From contig CAWJWP010000033.1 in the NCBI GenBank assembly GCA_963846495.1, forward strand, positions 248,001 through 312,000: a DNA stretch of 64,000 nucleotides, read 5' to 3'. Source of the DNA: DASYQD01 sp963846495 (GTDB lineage: Bacteria; Acidobacteriota; Thermoanaerobaculia; Multivoradales; JAIOJS01). A program made the translations under genes and the position numbers. Below are positions 26,969 through 36,984 of the stretch, piece after piece; the stretch's first letter is position 1, and each line of letters opens with the position of its first letter. The notes beneath the pieces were generated by a model. The model was not told where the DNA came from. It saw only the letters and a program-made list of their open reading frames with translations, and did no database searches.

Positions 26969-27808
26969 TCAGCCGCCGCTGAAGGTGTCGCAGGCTTGCG
27001 GGTCGCCGCTGTCGAGGCCGCGGCGGAACCACGCCATGCGCTGCTCGGAGGAGCCGTGGGTGAAGCTCTCGGGCACGACCATGCCGCGGGTCTGCCGCTG
27101 CAGGCGGTCGTCGCCGATCGCCGACGCGGCCCGCAGCGCTTCCTCGATGTCGCCGCTCTCGAGGAAGTCGCGCTCCTGCTTGGCGTGGTTGCCCCACACG
27201 CCGGCGAAGCAGTCGGCCTGCAGCTCGAGGCGCACCGACATGGCGTTGCCCTCTTCCTCGCTGCTTTGCGCGCGGTGCCTTTGCACCTGCTCGGAGATGC
27301 CGAGCAGGTTCTGCACGTGGTGGCCGACCTCGTGGGCGATGACGTAGGCGCGGGCGAAGTCGCCGGGCGCGCCGAAGCGCTGCTCCAAGTCGGCGAAGAA
27401 CGACGTGTCGAGGTAGACGGCCCCATCGCGCGAGCAGTAGAACGGCCCCACCGCCGACGAGGCGGTGCCGCAGGCGGAGGCGACGCCGTCGGAGAAGAGC
27501 ACCAGCCGCGGATCTTCGTACTGGCGGCCGAGCTGCGGCATCACCTGTCGCCAGGTGTCCTCGGTGTCGGCGAGGATCACCGATACGAACTGCGCCTGCG
27601 GGTCGTCGCCGGGCGGCGCGCCGCCCTGGGGACCCGTCGTCTCGGTGGGTGCCGATTGGATGATCTCGCGCGGGTCCACGCCGGTGAGCATGGCGATCGC
27701 CAGGATCACCAGCGTCGCCAGGCCGCCCCCGCCCACCACCAACCCCCGCCCGCCCATCCCCCGCCGGTCTTCGACGTTCTGGCTCGTCCGCCGTCCTTGC
27801 CATCGCAT
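26969..27808 (-). CDS. YpfJ-family neutral zinc metallopeptidase
   Basis: 279 aa from ATG 27808, with GAGGAGGG upstream. An N-terminal membrane anchor (LATLVILAIAMLTG, about residues 28-45) is followed by the peptidase_Mx/YpfJ domain: GVASACGTASSAVGPFYCSR, DGAVYLDTSFFADLEQRFG, zinc motif AHEVGHHVQNLLG, then RLELQADCFAGVW with the third ligand. Family members are membrane-anchored zinc proteases of unknown substrate. Convergent with rtcA, 14 bp apart, so not part of that operon. Confidence 0.9.
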   Translation of the reverse strand: MRWQGRRTSQNVEDRRGMGGRGLVVGGGGLATLVILAIAMLTGVDPREIIQSAPTETTGPQGGAPPGDDPQAQFVSVILADTEDTWRQVMPQLGRQYEDPRLVLFSDGVASACGTASSAVGPFYCSRDGAVYLDTSFFADLEQRFGAPGDFARAYVIAHEVGHHVQNLLGISEQVQRHRAQSSEEEGNAMSVRLELQADCFAGVWGNHAKQERDFLESGDIEEALRAASAIGDDRLQRQTRGMVVPESFTHGSSEQRMAWFRRGLDSGDPQACDTFSGG

Positions 27809-27890
27809 GCGCGCGCCCTCCTCGCCCCGAGCGGGAGCATGGAACGTGCCGAGGCAGGCCGCAAGGGGCCAGATCGGTAGAATCGCCGGC

Positions 27891-27990
27891 GGAAGCGCTC
27901 GGGGGCTGGTGCCTCCCGCGGTCTTCAAAACCGTTGTTCGGCGCTGGTTTCGGCGTCGAGGGTGGGTTCGATTCCCATGCGCTTCCGCCA
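27891..27990 (+). tRNA. selC: tRNA-Sec (anticodon TCA)
   Basis: All features of bacterial selenocysteine tRNA are visible. An 8-bp acceptor stem GGAAGCGC (27891-27898) pairs with GCGCTTCC (27979-27986), then G and encoded CCA. A 6-bp D stem GGGGGC/GCCTCC closes a 4-nt loop. The anticodon loop CTTCAAA has TCA at 27925-27927 on stem CGGT/ACCG. The long variable arm TCGGCGC/GCGTCGA has 7 pairs, and the T-arm is GTGGG-TTCGATT-CCCAT. A TAGAAT -10-like box lies at 27878-27883. It decodes UGA as selenocysteine, so the genome should also carry selA, selB and selD. Confidence 0.95.
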
Positions 27991-28190
27991 GCCCTCCGGG
28001 CTGGCGGAACGCCTGGGACTCGGTCATTGCGGCGTTCGCCGCAAAGAGCGATTCCCACTCCGGTCCACGCAAGCGCGGCCCGTGCGCTTCCGGGAACCGC
28101 ATGGGATACGGTCATCGCCGCGTTCGCGGCGAAGAGCGATTCCCAAGGCGACCCGGCGCTGGAAGCGCCGGGTCGTGCGCTTCTTGGCAA
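27978..28190 (+). repeat. degenerate ~100-bp tandem repeats starting in the tRNA-Sec 3' end
   Basis: The words TGCGCTTCCG (27978), GTGCGCTTCCG (28080) and GTGCGCTTCT (28176) recur at about 100-bp steps. Copies one and two share TGGGA, CGGTCAT, a GCGTTCGC hairpin and AAGAGCGATTCCCA. The first copy overlaps the acceptor end of selC. TTCCGCCAGCCC-TCC-GGGCTGGCGGAA (27983-28009) is a perfect 12-bp hairpin that includes the tRNA 3' end and may serve as its terminator. Confidence 0.6.
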
Positions 28191-28199
28191 GCTGCCGCT

Positions 28200-29003
28200 T
28201 CAGCGCCGCGGGTAGGCAGCCGAGCTGTCGCGCGCGTCGGCGAGCACGCGGACTTCGTCGGCCACCAGCGTGCCGCGCACGGTGTCGACGTCGACGGCCA
28301 CGACGTCGCCGACCTCGAGGTTCTCGGGCCGGTAGGTCTCGTTGCGGAAGCTCACGCGGGTGTCGTTGTCGTAGTAGAGCGTCAGCACGTCGCTGCCGCG
28401 GTCGAGGCCGCGGTCGAAGTACTCGACACGGTCGATGGTCAGCGTGCGGTTCTCGCGGTCGACGCGGCGCACGGTGCCGCGCACGTCCTCGCCGGTGACG
28501 CTGCCGTACTGTCCGTAGCGGTCGTCTTGCGGGTAGTTGCCGTAGCGGTCGTCCTGCGGGTAGTTGCCGTAGCGGTCGTCGCCGTAGCGGCCGCCGCTGC
28601 TGACGTCGTAGGTGACGTCGATGCGGTCGGCGACGAGACGGCCGCCGACGTCGCGCACCTGGGCGATCACTTCGTCGCCGTTCTCCAGGCTCTCGGGGCG
28701 GTAGGTCTGCCCCTGGAAGACGACGCGCGTCGCGTTGTCGCAGTAGACGGTGGCGCGGTTGCCGTAGCCGTCGCCGTAGATGCCGCCGCTGTCGCGGTTG
28801 TCGAGGTAGCTCTGCGTTGTGTTGTCGAGCTCGATGCGGCAATCGCCGGTCGTGTCGACGGTGCGCACGATGCCCTTGAGCTGATTGGGGGCGCGCCCGC
28901 TGGGGCCGCCGAGGATGTCCCCGATGTCGCTGGAACCGCAGGCGCCGAGCGCGAGCGCGGTAACCAGCGCGACGAGGAGGCTGCCGGTCTTGAGGCTTCG
29001 CAT
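28200..29003 (-). CDS. DUF5666-like lipoprotein
   Basis: 267 aa. Signal peptide with lipobox LALGACGS, so a membrane-anchored lipoprotein, presumably periplasmic or outer-membrane. Two similar beta-rich units (LKGIVRTVDTTGDCRIELDN, VFQGQTYRPESLENGDEVIA; then VRGTVRRVDRENRTLTIDRV, SFRNETYRPENLEVGDVVAV) resemble tandem OB-like DUF5666 domains. They are joined by a Tyr/Asp/Gly linker with DDRYGNYPQ repeated twice and a partial third copy. The function is unknown. A good Shine-Dalgarno (AAGGAG) lies before the ATG. Confidence 0.75.
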   Translation of the reverse strand: MRSLKTGSLLVALVTALALGACGSSDIGDILGGPSGRAPNQLKGIVRTVDTTGDCRIELDNTTQSYLDNRDSGGIYGDGYGNRATVYCDNATRVVFQGQTYRPESLENGDEVIAQVRDVGGRLVADRIDVTYDVSSGGRYGDDRYGNYPQDDRYGNYPQDDRYGQYGSVTGEDVRGTVRRVDRENRTLTIDRVEYFDRGLDRGSDVLTLYYDNDTRVSFRNETYRPENLEVGDVVAVDVDTVRGTLVADEVRVLADARDSSAAYPRR

Positions 29004-29106
29004 GGTGATGGCTCCTTCCTCTGGGCCCGCACAGGGAGGCCCGTTGGAGCCAGGAAAGCAGGATCGGTGCCGCGCTAGGCGCGAGGCAAGCGCAAGCGAT
29101 ACCGCC

Positions 29107-29255
29107 GCTAGCCCACAAGCTCGCTACGCTCGCCCGCCAGCCAGCCAGAGCTGGCGGCGGCGCTTCGCGCGGTTGTTCCGCGGTCGGGCGCGACGCCCGC
29201 CCGCTCCACGACACGAGGGCTCGCCTGTGGCTCGCCCTCTTAGTTGCGGGTCCCT
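29107..29255. repeat. two dispersed intergenic repeats side by side
   Basis: 29107-29165 resembles 5226-5280 (CTCGCTACGCTCG, CCGCCAG, CTGGCGG, GCGCTT). 29172-29255 is the second copy of the 82-bp repeat seen at 24022. With the DUF5666 leader they fill the 251-bp gap between two leftward genes; no other gene is seen. Confidence 0.6.
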
Positions 29256-29932
29256 TAAGTCACGCGCGCGAGGTAGCGCTCATTGCGGGTGAGGCGGCTG
29301 AAGACGATGCCGGCGTGGTACCAGTGCAAGAGGTGCGCTTCGTAGAGCGCGCGCAGCCAGTAGCGCAGGCCGCTGGGCGACGACGCCGGCGCCGGCGAGC
29401 AGCGCGCTTCGAGGCCGAGGCCGCGCGCCAGGGCGGCGACGCGGGCGAGGTGGAGCGGATCGGAGACGACGAGCAGCCGCCGCCAGCCGCGCTCGCGCAT
29501 GGTCGTGCGGGCGTTGGCGAGGTTCTCGAGGGTGTGCCGCGAGCGGTCCTCGCAGAGGATCGCTTCGCCGGGCACTCCCAAGGCGACGAGGTGGTCGCGG
29601 CCGGCTGCGGCCTCGCTGCGCGTGGCGTCGCCGGTGAACCCGCCGGCGACGATGAGCCGCGGCGCGAGGCCGGCGCGGAAGAGCGCTGCGCCGTGAGCGA
29701 GCCGCGCGGCGAAGAGCGGCGTCGGCTGGTCGGCGTGCAGCGCGCGTCCGACGACGAGGATGGCGTCGGCCGGCCCGCGCTCGTCGCGGCGCGCGAAGCC
29801 GAGCACCTGCGCCAGGCGTAGCAGCACGGGCAAGCCGAGGCCGAGCACCTCGACGAGGGCGGCGAAGCCGAGCGTCGCGAACGCGCCGGGGCCGAGGAAG
29901 TCGGACAAGCGTTCGTTGACGTGGCGAGGCAT
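29255..29932 (-). CDS. YdcF/SanA-family DUF218 protein
   Basis: 225 aa with an N-terminal hydrophobic segment (FATLGFAALVEVLGLGLPVL). The DUF218 fold follows: ADAILVVGRALHADQPTPLF, ARLAHGAALFRAGLAPRLIV, GGFTGDATRSEAAAGRDHLV, EAILCEDRSRHTLENLANAR, LLVVSDPLHLARVAALARGL. Family members are envelope proteins linked to peptidoglycan or cell-surface precursor metabolism, and some bind SAM. No partner is nearby. Confidence 0.85.
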   Translation of the reverse strand: MPRHVNERLSDFLGPGAFATLGFAALVEVLGLGLPVLLRLAQVLGFARRDERGPADAILVVGRALHADQPTPLFAARLAHGAALFRAGLAPRLIVAGGFTGDATRSEAAAGRDHLVALGVPGEAILCEDRSRHTLENLANARTTMRERGWRRLLVVSDPLHLARVAALARGLGLEARCSPAPASSPSGLRYWLRALYEAHLLHWYHAGIVFSRLTRNERYLARVT

Positions 29933-30080
29933 CGGCGCACCCGAAAAAAAGGAGACCGTGAGGTCGACGCCAGTATAGCGGCGCGCAACCGCTCGCCGCG
30001 GATGCGCCTTTCATGCACGCGCAGTGCTGACAGCTGCGCGCCGCAGCGTCAAGCGCGGAAGAGCGACAGCCACCGCGCCG

Positions 30081-31418
30081 TCAGACGCGGAAAAGAGATA
30101 TTCCGGCTCCGCCGCTCCACCCCGGGAAGAGCGCAGCGCCATCGGTCACGCCGAGATGCCGCGCCGCCAATTCCGCGAAGACGGCGCGGAAGTCCGTCGT
30201 CACCTGGAGGTCGCGTCCCTCGTAGAGCGCACCGTCGTCGAGCCTCGGCAGCTGCCCGTGGACGCGGCCGCCGGCGACGTGGTTGCCAACGAGAAACAGG
30301 CAGGACCCGTGGCCGTGGTCGGTGCCGCCCGAGCCGTTCTCGCGCACGGTGCGGCCGAACTCGGTCATCGTCATCAGCACCACGTCGTCCTGGTGCGTGC
30401 CGAGGTCGGTCCAGAAGGCGGCGATCGAATGCGCGAGATCGGCGGCGCGGCGCGCGAAGCTGCCCTGCGCCGTCCCCTGCTGCACGTGGGTGTCCCAGCC
30501 GCCGGTCTCGGTGAAGGCGACTTCGAGACCGAGGTCCGACTTGACGAGGAAGGCGACCTGCTGCAGCGCCGCGCCCAACGGGCTGCGCGGGTAGCGCGCA
30601 CCCGCCGCCGGCCGGTACGAACGGAAGTCGGCGCGGCGCAGCATCTCGACGGCGGCGAAGGTCTCGCGGCCGGTCTCCCGCAGCAGCGCCTGCGAGGTCT
30701 CGTCGTAGAGCTCCTCGAAGCCGGCGCCCGCCTGCTGCGCCACCGCCGGCGCGCCCGGCAACCGCACGGAGAACGTCGACAGATCCGTCACGGCGAGTGC
30801 CGGAGCCGGTCCGTAAAGTGAGCGCGGCATCGCCGGCGCCATCGCCACGGCGCGGAACGGCGAGGCGGCGAGCGCCGCAGCCGCCGTGCCGCGCGCCGGC
30901 GCCTCGTGGCCGAGCTCGCCGGCGACGCGGTTGAGCCAGCCCGAGGCCGTGCCCTTGCGGCCGGGCGTGCCGGTCTCCATGTAGTCCTGCGCGTCGAAGT
31001 GCGAGCGCGTCGGATCGGGCGAGCCCACCGAGTGCACGACGGCGCAGCGGCCGTCCTTCCACAGCGGCAGCAGCGGCGCGAGCGCCGGGTGGAGGCCCGC
31101 CTGCCCGCCGAGGTCGAGCAGCCGCTCGCCGTCGGCGGCGTTGCGCGCGGCGGACATTGCCAGGCGCGGGCGCAGCCGCCGCATCGCCGCGTCGTCGAGC
31201 GGCGAGACGGCCATCAAGCCGTCCATGGCGCCGCGCTGGAAGACCGTCACCAGCACCTTGCGGCGATGGAAAGCGAGCGGCGCCGGCGCGGCGAGGGCGG
31301 CGCGCTGCAGGAAGAGCGGCCCGCCGCCGAGCGAGCCGAAGCCGAGCGAGAGCAGCGCGATGCCGCTCCCCTTGAGGAAGACGCGGCGGGTGCAGGGTTC
31401 GGGCTCGCAGTCGCACAT
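30081..31418 (-). CDS. DUF1501 protein with Tat-type signal
   Basis: 445 aa from ATG 31418. The N-terminus CTRRVFLKGSGIALLSLGFG is a twin-arginine signal. The body has DUF1501 (sulfatase-like) blocks: LVTVFQRGAMDGLMAVSPL, HPALAPLLPLWKDGRCAVVH, SHFDAQDYMETGTPG, TETGGWDTHVQQG, VLMTMTEFGRTVRENGSGGT and DHGHGSCLFLVG. It lies just downstream of, and in the same direction as, the DUF1800 gene; the two families are almost always paired. They are thought to act in the cell envelope, but their biochemical role is not established. Confidence 0.9.
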   Translation of the reverse strand: MCDCEPEPCTRRVFLKGSGIALLSLGFGSLGGGPLFLQRAALAAPAPLAFHRRKVLVTVFQRGAMDGLMAVSPLDDAAMRRLRPRLAMSAARNAADGERLLDLGGQAGLHPALAPLLPLWKDGRCAVVHSVGSPDPTRSHFDAQDYMETGTPGRKGTASGWLNRVAGELGHEAPARGTAAAALAASPFRAVAMAPAMPRSLYGPAPALAVTDLSTFSVRLPGAPAVAQQAGAGFEELYDETSQALLRETGRETFAAVEMLRRADFRSYRPAAGARYPRSPLGAALQQVAFLVKSDLGLEVAFTETGGWDTHVQQGTAQGSFARRAADLAHSIAAFWTDLGTHQDDVVLMTMTEFGRTVRENGSGGTDHGHGSCLFLVGNHVAGGRVHGQLPRLDDGALYEGRDLQVTTDFRAVFAELAARHLGVTDGAALFPGWSGGAGISLFRV

Positions 31419-31449
31419 GGTGAGGTCTCCCGTGCCGCGGCGCGCGTGC

Positions 31450-33645
<2,196 letters not shown>

Positions 33646-33738
33646 CGGCGTCACCTCCGTTCTCCCGACGCCGGTGGAACAACTCGACGCGACGATGCTT
33701 GCGCGCGGGCAACGCTCGCGCTGCCGGGGCGGCTCGTC

Positions 33739-33957
33739 TCAGTCCTTTTCGGACGATCGCCCGGACCGCCCCTCGGCCAGGGCGTCCTCGATGTCTTCCT
33801 TCACGGTCTCATAAGTCCGATTGATGTGGTGAGCGGCGCGCGTCCCCTCGCTGATCCCGCTCTTCAGCATCGAACGCAGGAGGTCGTAGCAGAGATAGCC
33901 GACGAGCAGGCCCAGGAGGAACACGATCACGACCAGTTTCCCCGCTGCATTTCCCAC
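33739..33957 (-). CDS. small single-pass membrane protein
   Basis: 72 aa. One N-terminal helix (LVVIVFLLGLLVGYLCYDLL) is followed by a charged cytoplasmic tail (NRTYETVKEDIEDALAEGRS). Its ATG overlaps the end of the ABC exporter gene by 31 bp, so it is translationally coupled and probably an accessory subunit of that exporter or a product-specific membrane factor. No family was recognised. Confidence 0.65.
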   Translation of the reverse strand: MGNAAGKLVVIVFLLGLLVGYLCYDLLRSMLKSGISEGTRAAHHINRTYETVKEDIEDALAEGRSGRSSEKD

Positions 33958-36110
33958 AGCATGCGGTACTTCCCGTTCAGCGCCAGCAGCTCGTCGTGGG
34001 TGCCCTGCTCCGCCAGCGCGCCGCCGTCGAGAAGATAGATCTGGTCCGCGTCACGCACGATGGCGAGCCGGTGGGCAATGAGGATGACCGTGGACTGCCG
34101 TCTGACCGCGCCCAGCATGTCGTGGATGGCGGCCTCCGTTCGCGAGTCCAGGTTCGAGGTGGCCTCGTCGAAGACCAGGATCGGCGCTGCCTTCATGAGC
34201 GCCCTGGCGATACCGAGCCGCTGGCGCTCGCCGCCCGAAAGCGTCGTTCCGTCGCGGCCGAGCACGGTCGCATACCCGTCGGGAAGCCGGACGATGAAGT
34301 CCTCCGCCTGGGCGAGCCGCGCATAGCGCTCGACGTCCGCACGATCTCCGTCCGGATCCCCGAGACCGATGTTGTCCTCGATCGAGCGGTGGAGCAGCTT
34401 CATGTCCTGGCTCACCACGGCGATGGCCTGGCGCACCGATCGCCTCTGGAGTGTCGCGATGTCGCGGCCGTCGATCTCGATCGTGCCCGAGTCCGGATCC
34501 CGGAACCGCAGCAGCAGCTTGATGAGGGTGCTCTTGCCCGAGCCGCTGAAGCCGACGACAGCCGTCGTCTGGCGCGGTGGAAACCGCAGCGACAAGCGCG
34601 TGAACAGCGGCTCTGCGCCCGGATAGGCGAACGTCACGTCGCGAAAGACGACTTCGCCTGGTGACGCTTCTTTGGGCAGATGCGGCAGGTGTGAGTCGCC
34701 CTGGACGGGTACGTCGAGCATCGCCTGGATCCGTGCATACGAGCTGCGGCCGCCGGCGACCTGGTTGAAATGCGACCCGACGGCCAGCAGCGGGAACAAC
34801 AGGTGCGACGTCAACATGGCCACGGCGTTGAAACGTCCGAACGAAAGCGTCGACGCCTTCACCAGCCGTCCGTTCACCGAAGTCACCACGATGAGCGCCC
34901 CGAGCACCGAGGTCTCGAGCGTCAGTGGGAACTTGGCCAACGACCGCATGGCCTCACGGCTCTTCTCCCGGTACGCGGCACTCGCCGTCCGCAGGCGCTC
35001 GGCCTGCCCCGCTTCCGCCGTGAACCCCTTGATCGTCTCGAAGCCCTCGAGGCTGTCGCCGACCTCGCCGCCGATCTCGACCACGCGATCGCGCAGCGTC
35101 GCATGCGCCGCCTGGATGCGGGGGGTGAACAGGAACGAGAGGCCGACGAGGAGGGGGACGGGCGCCAGCGCGACGAGCCCGGCGCTCGCCGAGGCGTAGA
35201 AAAGGCCGCCGAGCAGGACCGTGGCGGAGACGGCCATGTCGCCGAGCGACCAGACGGCGTCGTACGCGCTCTCCAGCCGGTTGACGTCGCTGGTGAGCAG
35301 GACCTGGAGCTCCCGGCGCTTCGGCTCGTCGATGTCGGCGGCCTCCAACGCGAGCACGCGGTCCGAGAGGAGGTTGCGCAGGTTGTCCTGGAGGCTGCGC
35401 GCGGCATCGCCGAACGCGAGCTGGCTGCGGTGGCGCGCCCACGCCCGGAACACCGCGGCGGCAATGCTGGTGCCGACGAGCACGATCGCGCCGCCGGCAC
35501 CGGCGAAGCCGACTCCCATCAGCGTCGTGCTGCCGCTGATGACGACGTCGAGCGCGTAGCCGGCGCTGACGGCGTGTACCAGGAGGCCGAGCGCTCCGGC
35601 GCTGCTGAGCACCGTGGCCTTGGCGATCTGAGCCCGGTAAGGCGCCACGGCGTGCAGCAGCGACGGGCTGGCCACGGCCGGCGCCGGTTTCACGGCCGGC
35701 GCGGGTTGGCGCGCCCTTTCCACCAGGTACCATGCCACGCCGGCGGCAACGCCGACGCCGAGTGTCGCGCCGACCCCGAGCGAGAAGCCGACGCGTGCCA
35801 CCAGCGCCGCCCCCGTTCCCAGCGTCGCCGCCTTGAAGCCCGGCGTCAGCGCCGCCGAGACCGCATGGCGCCCATTGGCACGCTCGGCGCGCAGCGCCGC
35901 GAGCACCTCGGCCTCGATGCGCTCGGTCGGGGAGCGCTCGTCGAACCGCACCAGCAGCCGCCCGGTCACCGGATTCGCCCGCACTTCGTGCACGTCGGCG
36001 AGCGCGGCGAGCGCACGCGTCATCCCGGCCGCCAGCTCCTCTTGGTCGCACAGCTCAGGCAGGAACCACCGTACGCGCCCTGGCAGCTCGGAAACGACGG
36101 CCAGCGTCAC
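33927..36110 (-). CDS. ABC exporter (fused TMD-NBD) with N-terminal HMA-like domain
   Basis: 727 aa. Residues 1-80 resemble an HMA/ferredoxin-like fold (LPGRVRWFLPELCDQEELAA, VHEVRANPVTGRLLVRFDER) without the metal-binding CxxC. Membrane helices lie from about residue 95 to 430. The ATPase domain has Walker A VVGFSGSGKSTLIKL, Q-loop VVSQDMKLLH, signature TTLSGGERQRLGIARAL, Walker B ILVFDEATSNLD and the H-loop IAHRL. This half-transporter type would dimerise and export a lipid, peptide or small product. It is the 5' neighbour of a small membrane protein and follows the PP-loop gene by 13 bp, so it is likely the exporter of this gene cluster. Confidence 0.88.
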   Translation of the reverse strand: MTLAVVSELPGRVRWFLPELCDQEELAAGMTRALAALADVHEVRANPVTGRLLVRFDERSPTERIEAEVLAALRAERANGRHAVSAALTPGFKAATLGTGAALVARVGFSLGVGATLGVGVAAGVAWYLVERARQPAPAVKPAPAVASPSLLHAVAPYRAQIAKATVLSSAGALGLLVHAVSAGYALDVVISGSTTLMGVGFAGAGGAIVLVGTSIAAAVFRAWARHRSQLAFGDAARSLQDNLRNLLSDRVLALEAADIDEPKRRELQVLLTSDVNRLESAYDAVWSLGDMAVSATVLLGGLFYASASAGLVALAPVPLLVGLSFLFTPRIQAAHATLRDRVVEIGGEVGDSLEGFETIKGFTAEAGQAERLRTASAAYREKSREAMRSLAKFPLTLETSVLGALIVVTSVNGRLVKASTLSFGRFNAVAMLTSHLLFPLLAVGSHFNQVAGGRSSYARIQAMLDVPVQGDSHLPHLPKEASPGEVVFRDVTFAYPGAEPLFTRLSLRFPPRQTTAVVGFSGSGKSTLIKLLLRFRDPDSGTIEIDGRDIATLQRRSVRQAIAVVSQDMKLLHRSIEDNIGLGDPDGDRADVERYARLAQAEDFIVRLPDGYATVLGRDGTTLSGGERQRLGIARALMKAAPILVFDEATSNLDSRTEAAIHDMLGAVRRQSTVILIAHRLAIVRDADQIYLLDGGALAEQGTHDELLALNGKYRMLWEMQRGNWS

Positions 36111-36123
36111 CGGCGAGCCTCGC

Positions 36124-36969
36124 TCATCGGACGCAATCTGCTTCGCGATCGAACTCGAGGTGATACGTCATCTGCAGCCGGGCGAAATGCTGGTACGCGT
36201 TGCGGTAGTTCTTGCGGAAGCCGGAGTCGACGTACTCGCGGTAGGAGGCGTGGTACTGATCCCAGCCCCAACGCGACAGCGGGATCATCTCCAGACGATG
36301 GCCGACGGCTTTCGCCGTGTACCAGGTCTCGAAGCACTTGTAGCAGTCGCCGCACCACGTGCCGTCCTTGAAGCGGTCGCACGAGCCGGTGATCTTCACG
36401 TCGCGCTCGATCAGCCACGAGAGGATCTCTTCCTTGTGCAGCTGCTCGCAGACCGAGACGAGCTGATGAGCGGGCTGGTAGCGCGACCAGGCGTGCAGGA
36501 AGCTCGGGTGCCGCTCGACGTAGCCGTGGGCGAAGCGCGTCTTCGCCAGCAGCAGGTCGTGCCGCTCCACGCCGAGGTAGATCCGCGAGAACCCCATCGC
36601 GCTCGCCAGGGCCGCGCAGAGGAAATGCACCTCGCCGATGTGACGGTGACGGCTGGCGAAGGCCGGGAACTCCTCGGCACGCAGCAGCACCGGGTGCTGG
36701 CCGCGGATCTGCTCGAGCGTGTAGGTCGACTCGACCCCACCCGAGAACCACAGCGCCACCCGACCGTCCGGCGCGGGATAGGCGGGCACGCCATCCACGG
36801 GTACGAGCTGGCAGGGCTCGCCACAGCGGACCGTCCGCGCGTACCAACTCCAGAACTCGAGATCTTCCCGCGGCACTTCGACGGTGGCGGCGTCGCCAAA
36901 CACTTTCTCGCGGGCAGCGAGGTCGAAGGCAACACGGGGATGGAGATCGCCCAGGCTTCCGTCTGACAT
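36124..36969 (-). CDS. QueC/ExsB-like PP-loop ATP pyrophosphatase
   Basis: 281 aa from ATG 36969. The PP-loop ALWFSGGVESTYTLEQI (about residue 65) binds ATP for adenylation. KITGSCDRFKDGTWCGDCYK followed by C gives four cysteines like the zinc site of QueC. The rest (LVSVCEQLHKEEILSWLIER) is QueC/N-type ATP-PPase-like. QueC makes preQ0 from CDG. Whether this enzyme makes a deazapurine or activates another carboxylate is not clear, as no queD, queE or folE homolog is present here. It is upstream of the exporter gene and 15 bp from the divergent acyltransferase. Confidence 0.7.
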   Translation of the reverse strand: MSDGSLGDLHPRVAFDLAAREKVFGDAATVEVPREDLEFWSWYARTVRCGEPCQLVPVDGVPAYPAPDGRVALWFSGGVESTYTLEQIRGQHPVLLRAEEFPAFASRHRHIGEVHFLCAALASAMGFSRIYLGVERHDLLLAKTRFAHGYVERHPSFLHAWSRYQPAHQLVSVCEQLHKEEILSWLIERDVKITGSCDRFKDGTWCGDCYKCFETWYTAKAVGHRLEMIPLSRWGWDQYHASYREYVDSGFRKNYRNAYQHFARLQMTYHLEFDREADCVR

Positions 36970-36984
36970 AGGGACTGTCGTTAC

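Noticed and set aside
27978..28190. CRISPR or prophage at selC
   Set aside because: Only about three degenerate units, with no cas genes, integrase or phage genes.
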